DNA of 55,314 nucleotides from Candidatus Laterigemmans baculatus (GTDB lineage Bacteria; Planctomycetota; Planctomycetia; Pirellulales; Pirellulaceae), in contig NZ_WRPR01000047.1 in NCBI RefSeq assembly GCF_010367455.1, forward strand, positions 1 to 55,314, given 5' to 3'. The notes beneath the pieces are model-generated. The model was given only the letters and a program-made list of their open reading frames with translations, made no database searches and was not told the origin of the DNA. Position 1 is the stretch's first letter; each line of letters opens with the position of its first letter. Made by a program: the position numbers and the translations under genes. Positions 26,247 through 34,680 of the stretch are shown here, one piece after another.

Positions 26247-26660
26247 TCAGCTCCCCGGCCCCGGCCCCGGCCCCCGGTCCCGCCGCTGTTTCTGCAATCG
26301 CAGCACCCACTGTTTCCACGAACCGGGATCCGGCCCATTGCTGGATTCCGGTTTTTCGTAGCCCTCGATGCGATTCTCCGTCACTCGGGGGCGGGCGTAG
26401 CTCAGCGGCCGACGACACGCGCGGCAGTAGCACGGCGGCTTGCTGACCTTGCTGCCGCATTCCGGACAACTGTATTCGACGCTCGAACGCGCCGCGGCGG
26501 CGAACAATCCGCCCACTTCCGCAGCGGGAAACCAAGCGCTTTCGTCCTTGCGGACCAGCGTCGCCGGGGTCACCACGTGGTCGCGGACCAGCCCCAACAG
26601 ATCCGAGGCTTTAAACGGACCGACGGTCTCTTCACCGTCTCGATAGAACCACTGCGGCAT
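26247..26660 (-). CDS. GYF_2-domain protein with zinc ribbon
   Basis: The 137-residue product opens with a GYF_2 domain (MPQWFYRDGEETVGPFKASDL, with the WFY and GPF motifs) of about 55 residues, a fold thought to bind proline-rich peptides. It is followed by a four-cysteine ribbon (CPECGSKVSKPPCYCRAC) at about residues 70-88. The C-terminus is charged and ends in a Gly-Pro repeat. Many planctomycete proteins carry GYF_2; a target could be one of the numerous Pro-rich proteins in this genome. Its stop codon is embedded in the end of a heptamer array. Confidence 0.85.
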   Translation of the reverse strand: MPQWFYRDGEETVGPFKASDLLGLVRDHVVTPATLVRKDESAWFPAAEVGGLFAAAARSSVEYSCPECGSKVSKPPCYCRACRRPLSYARPRVTENRIEGYEKPESSNGPDPGSWKQWVLRLQKQRRDRGPGPGPGS

Positions 26661-26693
26661 GTCGAAAGTGCTGAGGAAAAAACCTTCGGATCA

Positions 26694-26741
26694 TCACCCT
26701 CCCCCCGGGAGGATCGGGCTCTCAGGCCCGGGGAGGGCCAG
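26694..26741. repeat. C-rich/G-rich palindromic intergenic repeat, further copy
   Basis: It is nearly identical to the element at 25988-26035. It lies upstream of the GYF_2 gene, just before a poly-T/A stretch at about 26757-26770. Confidence 0.75.
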
Positions 26742-26799
26742 CAGAACGCACCCCCCCTCTTTTTTTTTAACACTAGCACACCCCAGAGGGGAGACAGTT

Positions 26800-27465
26800 T
26801 CAGATCGATTCGATGTGCAGACTCCGGCGGCGGCGTTCCTTGCGGCGGATGTCGTCGACCAGCCCGGCCACGCGGTGCACGTCGCTGATCCCCCGCATCG
26901 TCAGCACCGGGTGGCTGCGATCGCTGCTATCAATCCGGATCGATCCGATCCCAAACATCCGCTGCACCGGCCCTTGCTCGTAGCTGACGTCGTTGATGTC
27001 GATCACTTCGATTCGGTCGGTGCGGCGGCTGAGAATCCCGGTCTGATGGATGAACCGCTGCGTCGTCAGCTGATAGTGGACTCCCAACCGGCGGGCGGCG
27101 TACACCGAAGCGACGATCGCCCACAGCACCACGACCGCGATCAACGTGACCAGCCAAGGCAGTTCGGGAACCATCACCGTGGCGACGATCGCGGCCACGG
27201 TCAGCAGCAGGCACAGAATCCAGGTTCCCACCATCGCCTTGGGACTGTAGCCCCCCTGCCACAGCGTCTCCTCGGACTCCTCCTCCAAGCCCCCCTCACG
27301 GCTCGACTTGACCCGCTGATCGAAACGCTCCCGAGCCGACTCGTCGACGCCGTCCGGCCCAGCCGCTCGTGGGGCAGGTTCGTTTTTCCGCGGTGCCATC
27401 GGCCCTTCAGGTTCGGTTCCGGCGAAGGCCTCGGCACCGCGGCGGTCATCTTGGTCGTCGATCAT
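26800..27465 (-). CDS. PH-domain (bPH_2) membrane protein
   Basis: The 221-residue product has a charged N-terminal region, then two adjacent membrane helices at about residues 80-125 (MVGTWILCLLLTVAAIVATV and LVTLIAVVVLWAIVASVYAA). A bPH_2 (DUF304) domain follows, shown by LGVHYQLTTQRFIHQTGILSRR and IDINDVSYEQGPVQRMFGIG. Such proteins are bacterial membrane-bound PH-like domains of unclear role, sometimes in envelope homeostasis. The ATG at 27465 (MIDDQDD) was chosen because upstream residues look like another gene's leader. It diverges from nrdR. Confidence 0.85.
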   Translation of the reverse strand: MIDDQDDRRGAEAFAGTEPEGPMAPRKNEPAPRAAGPDGVDESARERFDQRVKSSREGGLEEESEETLWQGGYSPKAMVGTWILCLLLTVAAIVATVMVPELPWLVTLIAVVVLWAIVASVYAARRLGVHYQLTTQRFIHQTGILSRRTDRIEVIDINDVSYEQGPVQRMFGIGSIRIDSSDRSHPVLTMRGISDVHRVAGLVDDIRRKERRRRSLHIESI

Positions 27466-27632
27466 CAAAACGTTCCGGATCTGGAGCAGGAATGCGGGAG
27501 TCGCCGCGAGCGGCATTTTAGCCGGACGCCGACCGCGGGATGTGTTCGTCAAACGCCGAGCGCACTACTATATCGGTCTACCGCCGAAGCGTCATTTCCA
27601 CCCGGCGTTTTCCCCGAAACCGGACCACCAGG

Positions 27633-28094
27633 ATGCGATGTCCGTTCTGCCACGTCGACAATGATCGCGTGATGGATACCCGTGCGATGGAAGACGGCTA
27701 CGTCATCCGCCGCCGCCGTCACTGCAATTCGTGCCATCGCCGCTTTTCCACCTTCGAGCGGATGGAGCGGATCGCGATCCGAGTCGTCAAACGCGACCAC
27801 AATCGCGAGCCCTTCAACCCCGAGAAACTCCGCAGCGGAATCGAGCGGGCCTGCTGGAAACGACCCGTCTCGACCGAACGGATCCAGGAACTGACCCAGC
27901 GAATCGAAAGCACGATCTACGAGAAATTTGAAGTCGAAGTCCCCAGCGAGCAGATCGGCGAAATCGTCATGCAGCACCTCTCGGAAATCGACGAAGTCGC
28001 CTACATCCGCTTCGCCAGCGTCTACCGAGCCTTCGGCAACGCCCAAGACTTCATCCGAGAGATCAGCCCCTACCTCCCCCTCACCAAACGCTAA
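27633..28094 (+). CDS. nrdR: Transcriptional repressor NrdR
   Basis: The 153-residue product is a full-length NrdR, which represses ribonucleotide reductase genes by binding NrdR boxes and senses ATP/dATP. The zinc ribbon (MRCPFCHVDNDRV then CNSCHRRFSTFER) occupies residues 1-45, and the ATP-cone (VVKRDHNREPFNPEKLRSGI, ACWKRPVS) follows. The invariant ending YRAFGNAQDFIREI is present. The start at 27633 is the canonical MRCP. Confidence 0.97.
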   Translation: MRCPFCHVDNDRVMDTRAMEDGYVIRRRRHCNSCHRRFSTFERMERIAIRVVKRDHNREPFNPEKLRSGIERACWKRPVSTERIQELTQRIESTIYEKFEVEVPSEQIGEIVMQHLSEIDEVAYIRFASVYRAFGNAQDFIREISPYLPLTKR

Positions 28095-28210
28095 GCCACC
28101 GCGCCCCATACATCAGGCTGCCGCACGTCAGGCTTTCCAGCCCGACCCGTGCGTCACCATCGTTCAACGGCAAGCCAAAGGCGACAGCGCTTCTCCCCCC
28201 TCCCTGACTT

Positions 28211-28400
28211 CAGCGCAGCGGTACTCGTACTCAGCGAAGCGGTACTCGTACTCAGCGCAGCGGTACTCGTACTCAGCACAGCAGTACTCGTACTCAGCGA
28301 AGCGGTACTCGAGAAAACCGTGGTTAGGCCCCCAACGCAGCCGCTGGTGTTCGAGTACGAGTACGAGTACCGCCGCAAGCGGCTGAGTACGAGTACGAGC
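28211..28400. repeat. 21-bp tandem repeat with inverted partner
   Basis: About five units of CAGCGNAGCGGTACTCGTACT run from 28211 to 28314; 21 bp equals three heptamers. At 28352-28400 the reverse complement of the GTACTCGTACTCAGC part recurs, so the transcript could fold into a long hairpin. It lies 117 bp behind the nrdR stop. The frame through it encodes AVLVLS repeats, but no start or context supports translation. Confidence 0.9.
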
Positions 28401-28458
28401 ACGATTCTCAACGCTCCCCCACCACTCCCTTCCGTGCTTTTCCGTGTCCTTCCGTGGC

Positions 28459-28556
28459 CCCCTGCCCCCTGCCACCTGCCACCTGCTATCTGCTACCAGC
28501 TACCGGCTACCGGCTACCGGCTACCGGCTACCGGCTACCGGCTACCGGCTACCGGC
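28459..28556. repeat. Graded heptanucleotide tandem array (14 units)
   Basis: Fourteen contiguous 7-bp units change stepwise from CCCCTGC through CACCTGC, TATCTGC and TACCAGC to eight copies of TACCGGC. The array ends at the first base of the stop codon of the minus-strand gene starting at 30520. Confidence 0.95.
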
Positions 28557-30520
28557 TAATGCTGATAAAGCGGCATGTGGCGGTAATAAACCTCCAAGCA
28601 GTAGATCGCAAAACAAGTCGTATACAGCCGCCCGCCGGTCCCTCCCCAGCGATCTTTCTGCGGCGCCCAACTTCCCACTTCGCGGCCGCTGCGCACCTGA
28701 GCCGTTGGCAACTGGCTCCGCATCGCTTCGTTCCACAGCCGCCACGGCTCGCCGCCGTAGTGATGCAGCATCTGCGTCGCGTAATACCAGTAGTAAAAAT
28801 CGGGCTCGTAGATATCGAAGTTGTAGTCGGTGACCAGCGACTCGGCGCACAACTGCATCTCCGGCCGCTCGCGCTCCCAGCCCAAATACTGGCGGCAGAG
28901 CATCCCCTCGGCCGTCATCGCTTGCGAGGGTCCGTTGCCCGGCTGGTAGGCGTAGGCCGCCCCGTCGTAGTGCTGCACCGAGTCGAGATAGTAGCCGACC
29001 TTCCGCAGCACCTCGTCGCTGACCTCCAGCCCTCCGGCTCGGCCGCTTTGCAAGGCCATCATGAACCAGCCGGTGACCGACGTGTCGGCATCCCGCCGCG
29101 GTTCGTAACGCCAGCCGCCGAGCGAACTCTGGCTCCACTCGGCATACTCGATCGCCCGCTGCGCCGGTCCGTGCAACCACGAATCGCCGGTCATCGCATA
29201 CAACTCGCAGATCGCGATCGTCGCCTGAGCTTGCGAATAGAGTTGCTGATGAGGGGGAAAGCCTTGCCCACGACGACTTCCGCGGCTCCCGCCGCCTCCG
29301 CCGCCCACGCGCCCGATGCCTCCTCCGCCTCCTCCGCCTCCCATGCCTCCCATGCCTCCCATGCCTCCAGCGCCGCCTCCACCGGTGTGCCCAAACGCCC
29401 CGTCGCGGCCTTGCTGAGCGACCAGCCATTCGGCAGCCGCCTTGACCGTCTCGCGATACTCACCCGTTTGGTGCGTGTTGCCGTTGCCTTGAAAGGCCAG
29501 CAGCGCCATCGCCGTCGCTGCGATCCGGTTCTCGGCAAAGGCCCCATCTTCGTACGGTCCGCTCAGACTCCAGGCGCCGCTGGAAAGCTGTTGACGCTTG
29601 AGCCACTCGAGCCCGAGCTGCACGGCCGCTTCGGTTTCCGCCGTTCCGCCGTAAGCAGAGAGCAAGGTCTGTTTCGTCGAGCCTGAGCGGCCACTGAGCA
29701 TCCCTTCGGTTGGCAGGCTGACCGCCGCCACCTCCGCCTGCACCGGCACCATCTGCTCGATCAGCGCGTCGGCCACGATCTGTTCCTGCGGAATTTCCAC
29801 CAGCTCTTCGGTCACTTCCGCAGCGTCGCTCGGCGCGGCCTCGCCGATCTCCGGCTCGACCATCGCCAGCTCGAACGACTCGAGCGCCTCGCCTTCATCC
29901 GCCGACTGACCCACCTCCAAGACAATCGTCGTCATCTTTTCGCCGACCGGGGAAGTCAGCAGGGCCAACAGCAACAGGGCGGCCAAGTGCAGGACGAGGC
30001 TGATCAACCACGCCGGCGCTTCCCGCTCGACCTGAAGCGAGTCATCCTCCTCCGCCTGGGCCGCTCGCGCACGCCAAGCCGACACCCGCTCGGGAATGGG
30101 GAATTGCCCCCGCCAGAGAAAGCCGCGTGCCGAGCCGACCCCCGAAGCCGCGGGTGGGGGCAGGGGAGCGCCTGCTCCGAAATCGCCCTCAACGCCTGCG
30201 GCACTTCCAGCCCCTGCGGCGTTTCCTGGTTCTATCGACTTCGGGGCGCGTCGAGCCGAACGGCTCGCGGCCGCCTGGGGAGCCCGCTGCGCCGTCTCCG
30301 AGCCGGGCGGAGGAGGAGGCGGCAAAGGGCTCGCTGGAGGTTTCGCTGCGGGCGGTTTTGGGACTCCCTCCGCCCCCGGCAGCGCTCCCGAGCCGGGCGG
30401 CTCCCCGGAGCGCGGAGGAGGTGGAGGAGGCGGAGGTCCAGGCGAACCGCTCGGCACTTGCGGCAGCGGCGGCCGATCGGACGATCCGCCCGCGTCGGCG
30501 TCGAAGTGCGAAAGCGACAA
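28556..30520 (-). CDS. Membrane-anchored squalene-cyclase-fold repeat protein
   Basis: The 654-residue product has a Pro/Gly-rich cytoplasmic N-terminal tail of about 170 residues with polyproline runs, one membrane helix (APAWLISLVLHLAALLLLALL) at about residue 168-190, and an external acidic stretch. From about residue 290 it shows alpha-alpha toroid repeats of the squalene-hopene-cyclase/prenyltransferase type (LEWLKRQQLSSGAWSL, AAEWLVAQQGRDGAFG, YAEWSQSSLGGWRYEP). A Gly-rich loop interrupts them at about residue 370. No catalytic DxDD acid motif is seen, so it is probably not a cyclase. Planctomycetes encode many such proteins of unknown role. The stop codon abuts the heptamer array at 28556. 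Confidence 0.8.
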   Translation of the reverse strand: MSLSHFDADAGGSSDRPPLPQVPSGSPGPPPPPPPPRSGEPPGSGALPGAEGVPKPPAAKPPASPLPPPPPPGSETAQRAPQAAASRSARRAPKSIEPGNAAGAGSAAGVEGDFGAGAPLPPPAASGVGSARGFLWRGQFPIPERVSAWRARAAQAEEDDSLQVEREAPAWLISLVLHLAALLLLALLTSPVGEKMTTIVLEVGQSADEGEALESFELAMVEPEIGEAAPSDAAEVTEELVEIPQEQIVADALIEQMVPVQAEVAAVSLPTEGMLSGRSGSTKQTLLSAYGGTAETEAAVQLGLEWLKRQQLSSGAWSLSGPYEDGAFAENRIAATAMALLAFQGNGNTHQTGEYRETVKAAAEWLVAQQGRDGAFGHTGGGGAGGMGGMGGMGGGGGGGGIGRVGGGGGGSRGSRRGQGFPPHQQLYSQAQATIAICELYAMTGDSWLHGPAQRAIEYAEWSQSSLGGWRYEPRRDADTSVTGWFMMALQSGRAGGLEVSDEVLRKVGYYLDSVQHYDGAAYAYQPGNGPSQAMTAEGMLCRQYLGWERERPEMQLCAESLVTDYNFDIYEPDFYYWYYATQMLHHYGGEPWRLWNEAMRSQLPTAQVRSGREVGSWAPQKDRWGGTGGRLYTTCFAIYCLEVYYRHMPLYQH

Positions 30521-30837
30521 CGAAGGGAACCCCCGAGTGCGAAACTCTTTAGGAAGTGGACCACCGACCGCCCCGCCGCGGGCAACCGGCGCGAGACTCA
30601 GCCGACCTTTCCATTATGAGGCCCGCAAGCGGCAAACTGTCAATGTTCTCTCGGCAATCCGCTCCCCCGTCCGTCAGGCTTTCCAGCCCGACCCTCCTCC
30701 TATCTCTCCCCGCCCCCCCTTCGTGCTCTTCGTGCCCTTCGTGGTACCTCTCGCCCCCAGGCTCTCAAAGAAAGGCGAGAACTCGCCAAGATTGGGTTGA
30801 CACCCAGCGGCTTCCGGCCGATATTACTCCCTAACAC

Positions 30838-30911
<74 letters not shown>

Positions 30912-31427
30912 CTTGAGAGTCGCCTTTCGCTCCGCGAAAGTAGCGGCGTTCCGAACTAGCCGATGTGTGGCCACAAGCCAAACATCGGCTTTTTTCGTGC
31001 AAAAACCGCACTTTCAGCCCCCCAGCCACCTCTCCCCGCCCTCGCGCCCCACAGCGCCAAACCCCCGAAATCCGCCCCTCCCACGGGGGATCAGGCGAAA
31101 AAACTCTCGCCTCTCTCACAGGTTATGGGATTTTCGCGCTCTCGCGCGCGAGCGCGAAACGCCCGGAAATCGGGCAGTTCGGCTGCACGGGTTATGACCT
31201 GCCGCAGAGTGCCGGCACCGGCCGCACCCGGTTTAAACGGCGCCGATCCGAGAGCCAGCACCCGCTCCGCGGCGCGATCCCCCCACTTGGTTTGACGCCG
31301 CACAGCGAACCGGGGAGAATACCTGCGATGCGTGCAATCTGAGCGGAAAAGACAGCGACCACGCATTGATCGTGGCCAGTCGCAGACGGAATCGATACCT
31401 CCAGCGTGTGCACCGTAGCCAACTGAA
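30912..31427. other. Gap between tRNA-fMet and accessory region
   Basis: It holds a short palindromic repeat of the TTTCGCTCCGCGAAA family at 30917-30945 and the terminator at 30958-30995. Alternating CG/GC self-complementary sequence occurs at about 31138-31155. I see no gene; beyond the terminator base composition becomes more AT-rich toward 31.4 kb. Confidence 0.6.
30958..30995 (+). terminator. Rho-independent terminator after tRNA-fMet
   Basis: A 9-bp perfect stem (AGCCGATGT at 30958-30966 and ACATCGGCT at 30982-30990) is followed by a run of six T at 30990-30995. It would end transcription of the tRNA gene. Confidence 0.9.
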
Positions 31428-31988
31428 TTGAGTGAGGCTCAAACCTTCAATCCGGAATTTGATACCGTATTCCGAGCGCTGTCGGAACGTTTGCATCGCT
31501 TCACGTCCAGCGACCAGTGCGGACGCTGGAACTCTGCAGTCGTCGATGACTTGGTCCGTGACTCGACCTTCCTCCGAGCTGCTGAGCAGATACACGAAGT
31601 CGCAATCCGCACCTGCTTTCCGCGCATCCCCCCGGTCACTGACGGAGTCGGAGTCCTCGGTGTTGGTATTAAACTAGGGGAATCAATCTGGGTCGACTGT
31701 CAGCTTTGGCTTCTCGCGGGCGAGGCTGGGCGACACAGCCATTCGGCATCACCCTCGCGTTTCACCGTCTCAAGAACAAGCGGCAACCGAGATGACTACA
31801 ACGCTTCGTTTGGTTGTGGACTGCGTGAAGTGAATGGCCAGTTTCTATATCCGCAAACCGACAACAACAACGGCCGCCTTGATCGTCCGCCCAAAACTCC
31901 CGAAGGCTGGGCTTTCTGGTACACCAGAACCTACGGCGACTCGTCGCTTTCCGACTGGCTGATGAGCCGAAGGCGTCAACGCAAATGA
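31428..31988 (+). CDS. Hypothetical protein
   Basis: The 186-residue product shows no family I recognise. It contains a moderately hydrophobic core (GVGVLGVGIKLGESIWVDCQLWLLAGEAG) and ends in a Trp/Tyr-rich segment (GWAFWYTRTYG). No signal peptide or membrane helix. The frame opens at TTG 31428 and no ATG occurs near the start, so the true start is uncertain. It is the first gene of the low-GC accessory region; the next gene follows 53 bp later in the same direction. Confidence 0.5.
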   Translation: MSEAQTFNPEFDTVFRALSERLHRFTSSDQCGRWNSAVVDDLVRDSTFLRAAEQIHEVAIRTCFPRIPPVTDGVGVLGVGIKLGESIWVDCQLWLLAGEAGRHSHSASPSRFTVSRTSGNRDDYNASFGCGLREVNGQFLYPQTDNNNGRLDRPPKTPEGWAFWYTRTYGDSSLSDWLMSRRRQRK

Positions 31989-32041
31989 TCGGGACAAGAT
32001 CTGCAAGTTCGCCTGAGCCTGCGTCGAAGGAACCTCGATCA

Positions 32042-32503
32042 ATGACCGACCTCCGCGGGTTCGCAATCTGCCTTATCGCCATTTGCAGTTTCGCAACGCT
32101 CGCTTGGCTGATGACGGCGATCCCGTTCTTTGTTGCGACACGAGAGCATGACCGATACGTTGACACTGTTTTCATGCCTTTCGCGGAGCTGCGCGCTGAT
32201 TTCTTAAGCAACGGATTCGGAGTTTACATCCTCGAATTTCGACCGCATTCGGACTTAAGCGACGACAACGTTGACCAACTTTTATTGCTAAACGACCTTC
32301 CACGGAAATATGATCTCACAGTGTTGATTGAGACCGAAATGGTTACAGATGCGTCTGTTGACACACTCGCACAACTTTCGTGTGTGGATTCGCTATTTGT
32401 GGACAAGTCTGGCATGACTCCCGAAGGAGTGGGCAAACTCAAGTCGCTGCTGCCCACGAACACGGTTTCGCACTATACTTGGGAAAACCCGGATCACGAA
32501 TAG
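32042..32503 (+). CDS. Small membrane-anchored hypothetical protein with LRR-like segment
   Basis: The 153-residue product has one N-terminal membrane helix (GFAICLIAICSFATLAWLMTAIPFF). The rest probably faces the periplasm and ends with a repeat-like segment (SVDTLAQLSCVDSLFVDKSGMTPEGVGKLKSLL) reminiscent of planctomycete leucine-rich repeats. The ATG at 32042 places the helix near the N-terminus. Base composition is clearly more AT-rich than the housekeeping half, suggesting transfer. Confidence 0.65.
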   Translation: MTDLRGFAICLIAICSFATLAWLMTAIPFFVATREHDRYVDTVFMPFAELRADFLSNGFGVYILEFRPHSDLSDDNVDQLLLLNDLPRKYDLTVLIETEMVTDASVDTLAQLSCVDSLFVDKSGMTPEGVGKLKSLLPTNTVSHYTWENPDHE

Positions 32504-32539
32504 CGCTCCCGACTGGCGGCCTGCAGCCCTTGGGGGAGG

Positions 32540-32613
32540 TGACTAACTCAGCTACCGCGGGCGATCCGTCCCGCCAGCGTCTTCCTGGCTGCTCGCTCCT
32601 AATTGACGTTAGA
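32540..32613. other. attC-like inverted repeat (candidate)
   Basis: The left box GACTAAC and right box GTTAGAT are imperfect inverses about 70 bp apart; the right box fits the integron core GTTRRRY. The spacing is inside the attC size range. It separates the first two orphan genes from the macro-domain run. No integrase is in the window, so this is a suggestion only. Confidence 0.3.
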
Positions 32614-32619
32614 TGATTG

Positions 32620-33084
32620 ATGAACGTGACTATCGTCGACGGGGATCTGCTCGAGCAGGATGTTGACGTGATCGTCAACGCTTGGAACCGGAACGTCATT
32701 CCATGGTGGCTGCTGATTCCTCAGGGCGTTTCGGGAGCGATCAAGAGGCGGGGCGTTCTCCAGCCGTTTCGCGAACTCGGGCGTCTCGGCGCGCTTCCCC
32801 TCGGCCAAGCCGTCGAAACGACCGCCGGGAAACTTCCGTTCAAGGCGATCATCCACGTCGCCGGAATCAACTTGCTCTGGCGATCCTCAGAGCGGTCGGT
32901 CCGCGACTCCGTTCGCAATGCGATCGCGTTAGCTAAGGACCGTGGATACCGTTCGATCGCCATGCCTTTGATTGGTGCGGGCTCAGGGGGCGGGAAACCA
33001 GAAAGAATCCATTCAATCATCGAAGACGAACTGACTCGCTGTGATTTCGACGGCGAGGTCAGAATCGTCCGGTACCGCAAATAG
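32620..33084 (+). CDS. Macro-domain protein 1
   Basis: The 154-residue product is a stand-alone macro domain, the fold that binds ADP-ribose and often removes it from proteins or nucleic acids. It starts VTIVDGDLLEQDVDVIVNAW, with the Asp that contacts adenine, and carries the ligand loop as PQGVSGAIK and the second loop PLIGAGSGGGKPERI. The usual GGG of the first loop is replaced by PQG, so the binding site may be altered. It leads a tight run of four genes in one direction. Confidence 0.88.
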   Translation: MNVTIVDGDLLEQDVDVIVNAWNRNVIPWWLLIPQGVSGAIKRRGVLQPFRELGRLGALPLGQAVETTAGKLPFKAIIHVAGINLLWRSSERSVRDSVRNAIALAKDRGYRSIAMPLIGAGSGGGKPERIHSIIEDELTRCDFDGEVRIVRYRK

Positions 33085-33096
33085 GACGCACGAGCC

Positions 33097-33480
33097 ATGC
33101 GTTGCCACTCGATCCGATTCGATCTGCTCTTCGACGCCAGTGAGCACTGGCGCTCCGGACGATGCCCCTGGACCTTTTTCGCGTACCCCACCAGCCTCGC
33201 AGACGACCTTGGGCTACCACCAGACGATGCCGCATGCCGGCTTCTTGCGACGCTTCAAAATCACGGAATCGACGTTGCTATCTGGTCAAACGGTCCCATC
33301 GAGAACACGACCTACTTCGCATGCCGGCAGGAAGACCTACAGCGGCTAGATCACGTGTTGCAGGAACTGGGATCCGGCGGGGTGATGGAGACTGGCTTTC
33401 TAGGAAAGCTATCGAGTCGCCTGTTCGCCTCTCTGGACGAGGGGGATGAACTACACTCTTTCGCTGCTCCTCCAGATTAG
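33097..33480 (+). CDS. Hypothetical protein between two macro-domain genes
   Basis: The 127-residue product (ATG at 33097) resembles no family I recognise. It is mixed in charge with a possible alpha/beta core (FFAYPTSLADDLGLPPDDAACRLLATL, HGIDVAIWSNGPIENTTYF). No membrane helix. It starts 13 bp behind the first macro-domain gene and ends 25 bp before the second, so it is likely co-translated with them and may act on the same ligand or target. Confidence 0.7.
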   Translation: MRCHSIRFDLLFDASEHWRSGRCPWTFFAYPTSLADDLGLPPDDAACRLLATLQNHGIDVAIWSNGPIENTTYFACRQEDLQRLDHVLQELGSGGVMETGFLGKLSSRLFASLDEGDELHSFAAPPD

Positions 33481-33504
33481 AATCCGGTTCGCGAGATTGA
33501 AGCC

Positions 33505-34023
33505 ATGCTCCGCTGGGAAGTCGCCCACTCCGACCTACTCGATGCCTCCGCTGCCGGTTTACTCTGCTCCGCCAATCCGAACCTGAATCTCTCCGGTGGC
33601 GTGGGCGGTGCATTTTCGCTCCGATTTGGCGGGGCGATGCAGTCGTTTCTCCACGAATACCTACGCAGCAACGGGCTTCGGCATATTGAGCCTGGCAATG
33701 CAGTCGTAGCGCCGTCGTGCGGGTCCCCGTTCGCTGCCGTCGCCCATGCAGTAGCAATCGATGCGTTCTATGACACCACAACCGACCTGGTTCTGCGCAC
33801 GTACGACAGTGCCATCCGGGTGCTCGCCGATCGTGGATGCTCCACAATTGCAGCCGCGTGCCTTGGATGTGGGTACGGCCGCATGTCCGATGCAGATTTC
33901 GCCGTCGTTGCAGAAGAACTGTTCACGCGGTCCTACCCTGGCGTGGAGCGAGTGACACTCATGACAACGAATGCACACCTGTTCGAAGCCATCCGAAAAA
34001 TAGCGGCCGACGCCGGCGCATGA
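33505..34023 (+). CDS. Macro-domain-like protein 2
   Basis: The 172-residue product shows a macro-domain pattern: LLCSANPNLNLSGGVGGAF provides the ligand loop with a good GGVGGA motif, and STIAAACLGCGYGRM the second loop. The strand VERVTLMTTN follows, as expected near the C-terminus. Sequence is clearly different from the first macro protein, so they are not a recent duplication. Its stop overlaps the start of the next gene (ATGA-type). Confidence 0.75.
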   Translation: MLRWEVAHSDLLDASAAGLLCSANPNLNLSGGVGGAFSLRFGGAMQSFLHEYLRSNGLRHIEPGNAVVAPSCGSPFAAVAHAVAIDAFYDTTTDLVLRTYDSAIRVLADRGCSTIAAACLGCGYGRMSDADFAVVAEELFTRSYPGVERVTLMTTNAHLFEAIRKIAADAGA

Positions 34024-34532
34024 TGGGCTGTGCTGTGAACATCACTATGGATCCCACTCTCGAATTTCTGTGGTCACGACATAACGCTCGAGGTCTGCCG
34101 ATACCGGCAGCGGACTGGGCAATACGCCTGCTAGAGGACGGCGTGGAATCTGAGAGCATACTTCAACTCACGGATCGGAACCTCCATTGGCAGGACGAAC
34201 GCCGACTGATCGGCAAGGTTCTTCAAGAGCTCCGCAAGGAAGACCTGTTGGAGGTAAGTAGGCTACGCTCCGCTTACGAAAAAGAGAGCATTTCCGAGTA
34301 TTTTTGCGGAGCAATCGATGGCTGGACGCTGATCACTCGTGGTTGCGATCTGTTCTACGATGACGAGGATGATAATCCTGGCCGGATCTTCTGGATTCGA
34401 CTTGCCGGGGACGCCGACGAGCACGGCGGACAAGGAATCTGCCTCCAGTACCCCTTCGCGGGGCGTGACTTCGATACCGTACTTAAGGAGGCGCTTGTGA
34501 TGTCGGGTCGTCCGCTTCCGAACCAGAGTTGA
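34020..34532 (+). CDS. Hypothetical protein, last gene of the macro-domain run
   Basis: The 170-residue product overlaps the second macro-domain gene by 4 bp, implying translational coupling. It is acidic, with a helical first half (ADWAIRLLEDGVESESILQLTDRNLHW, LIGKVLQELRKEDLL) and a mixed second half (WTLITRGCDLFYDDEDDNPGRIFW). No family or catalytic motif is recognised. Being last in the run, it could be a toxin, a carrier or a regulator; this is open. Confidence 0.65.
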   Translation: MMGCAVNITMDPTLEFLWSRHNARGLPIPAADWAIRLLEDGVESESILQLTDRNLHWQDERRLIGKVLQELRKEDLLEVSRLRSAYEKESISEYFCGAIDGWTLITRGCDLFYDDEDDNPGRIFWIRLAGDADEHGGQGICLQYPFAGRDFDTVLKEALVMSGRPLPNQS

Positions 34533-34680
34533 TATACCCGCGGACCGAACGGTGGCGAACTCACGACGCTCGATCAAATAGATGCCAAGTTCAGCGGCCG
34601 CACCTTCGCCCAAACCAGCGGTGATGACGACACAGCTCAAAGTTCGGCGACACAAACCCGGGACGCCGTCTCTCGTTTTC
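34533..34680. other. Gap between convergent accessory genes
   Basis: No gene or clear signal is seen between the last macro-run gene and the first 80-bp direct repeat. Confidence 0.5.

Noticed and set aside
28149-28559. Protein made of AVLVLS repeats
   Set aside because: The frame is open only because the 21-bp unit has no stop in that phase; no start signal, no family, and it runs into a heptamer array.
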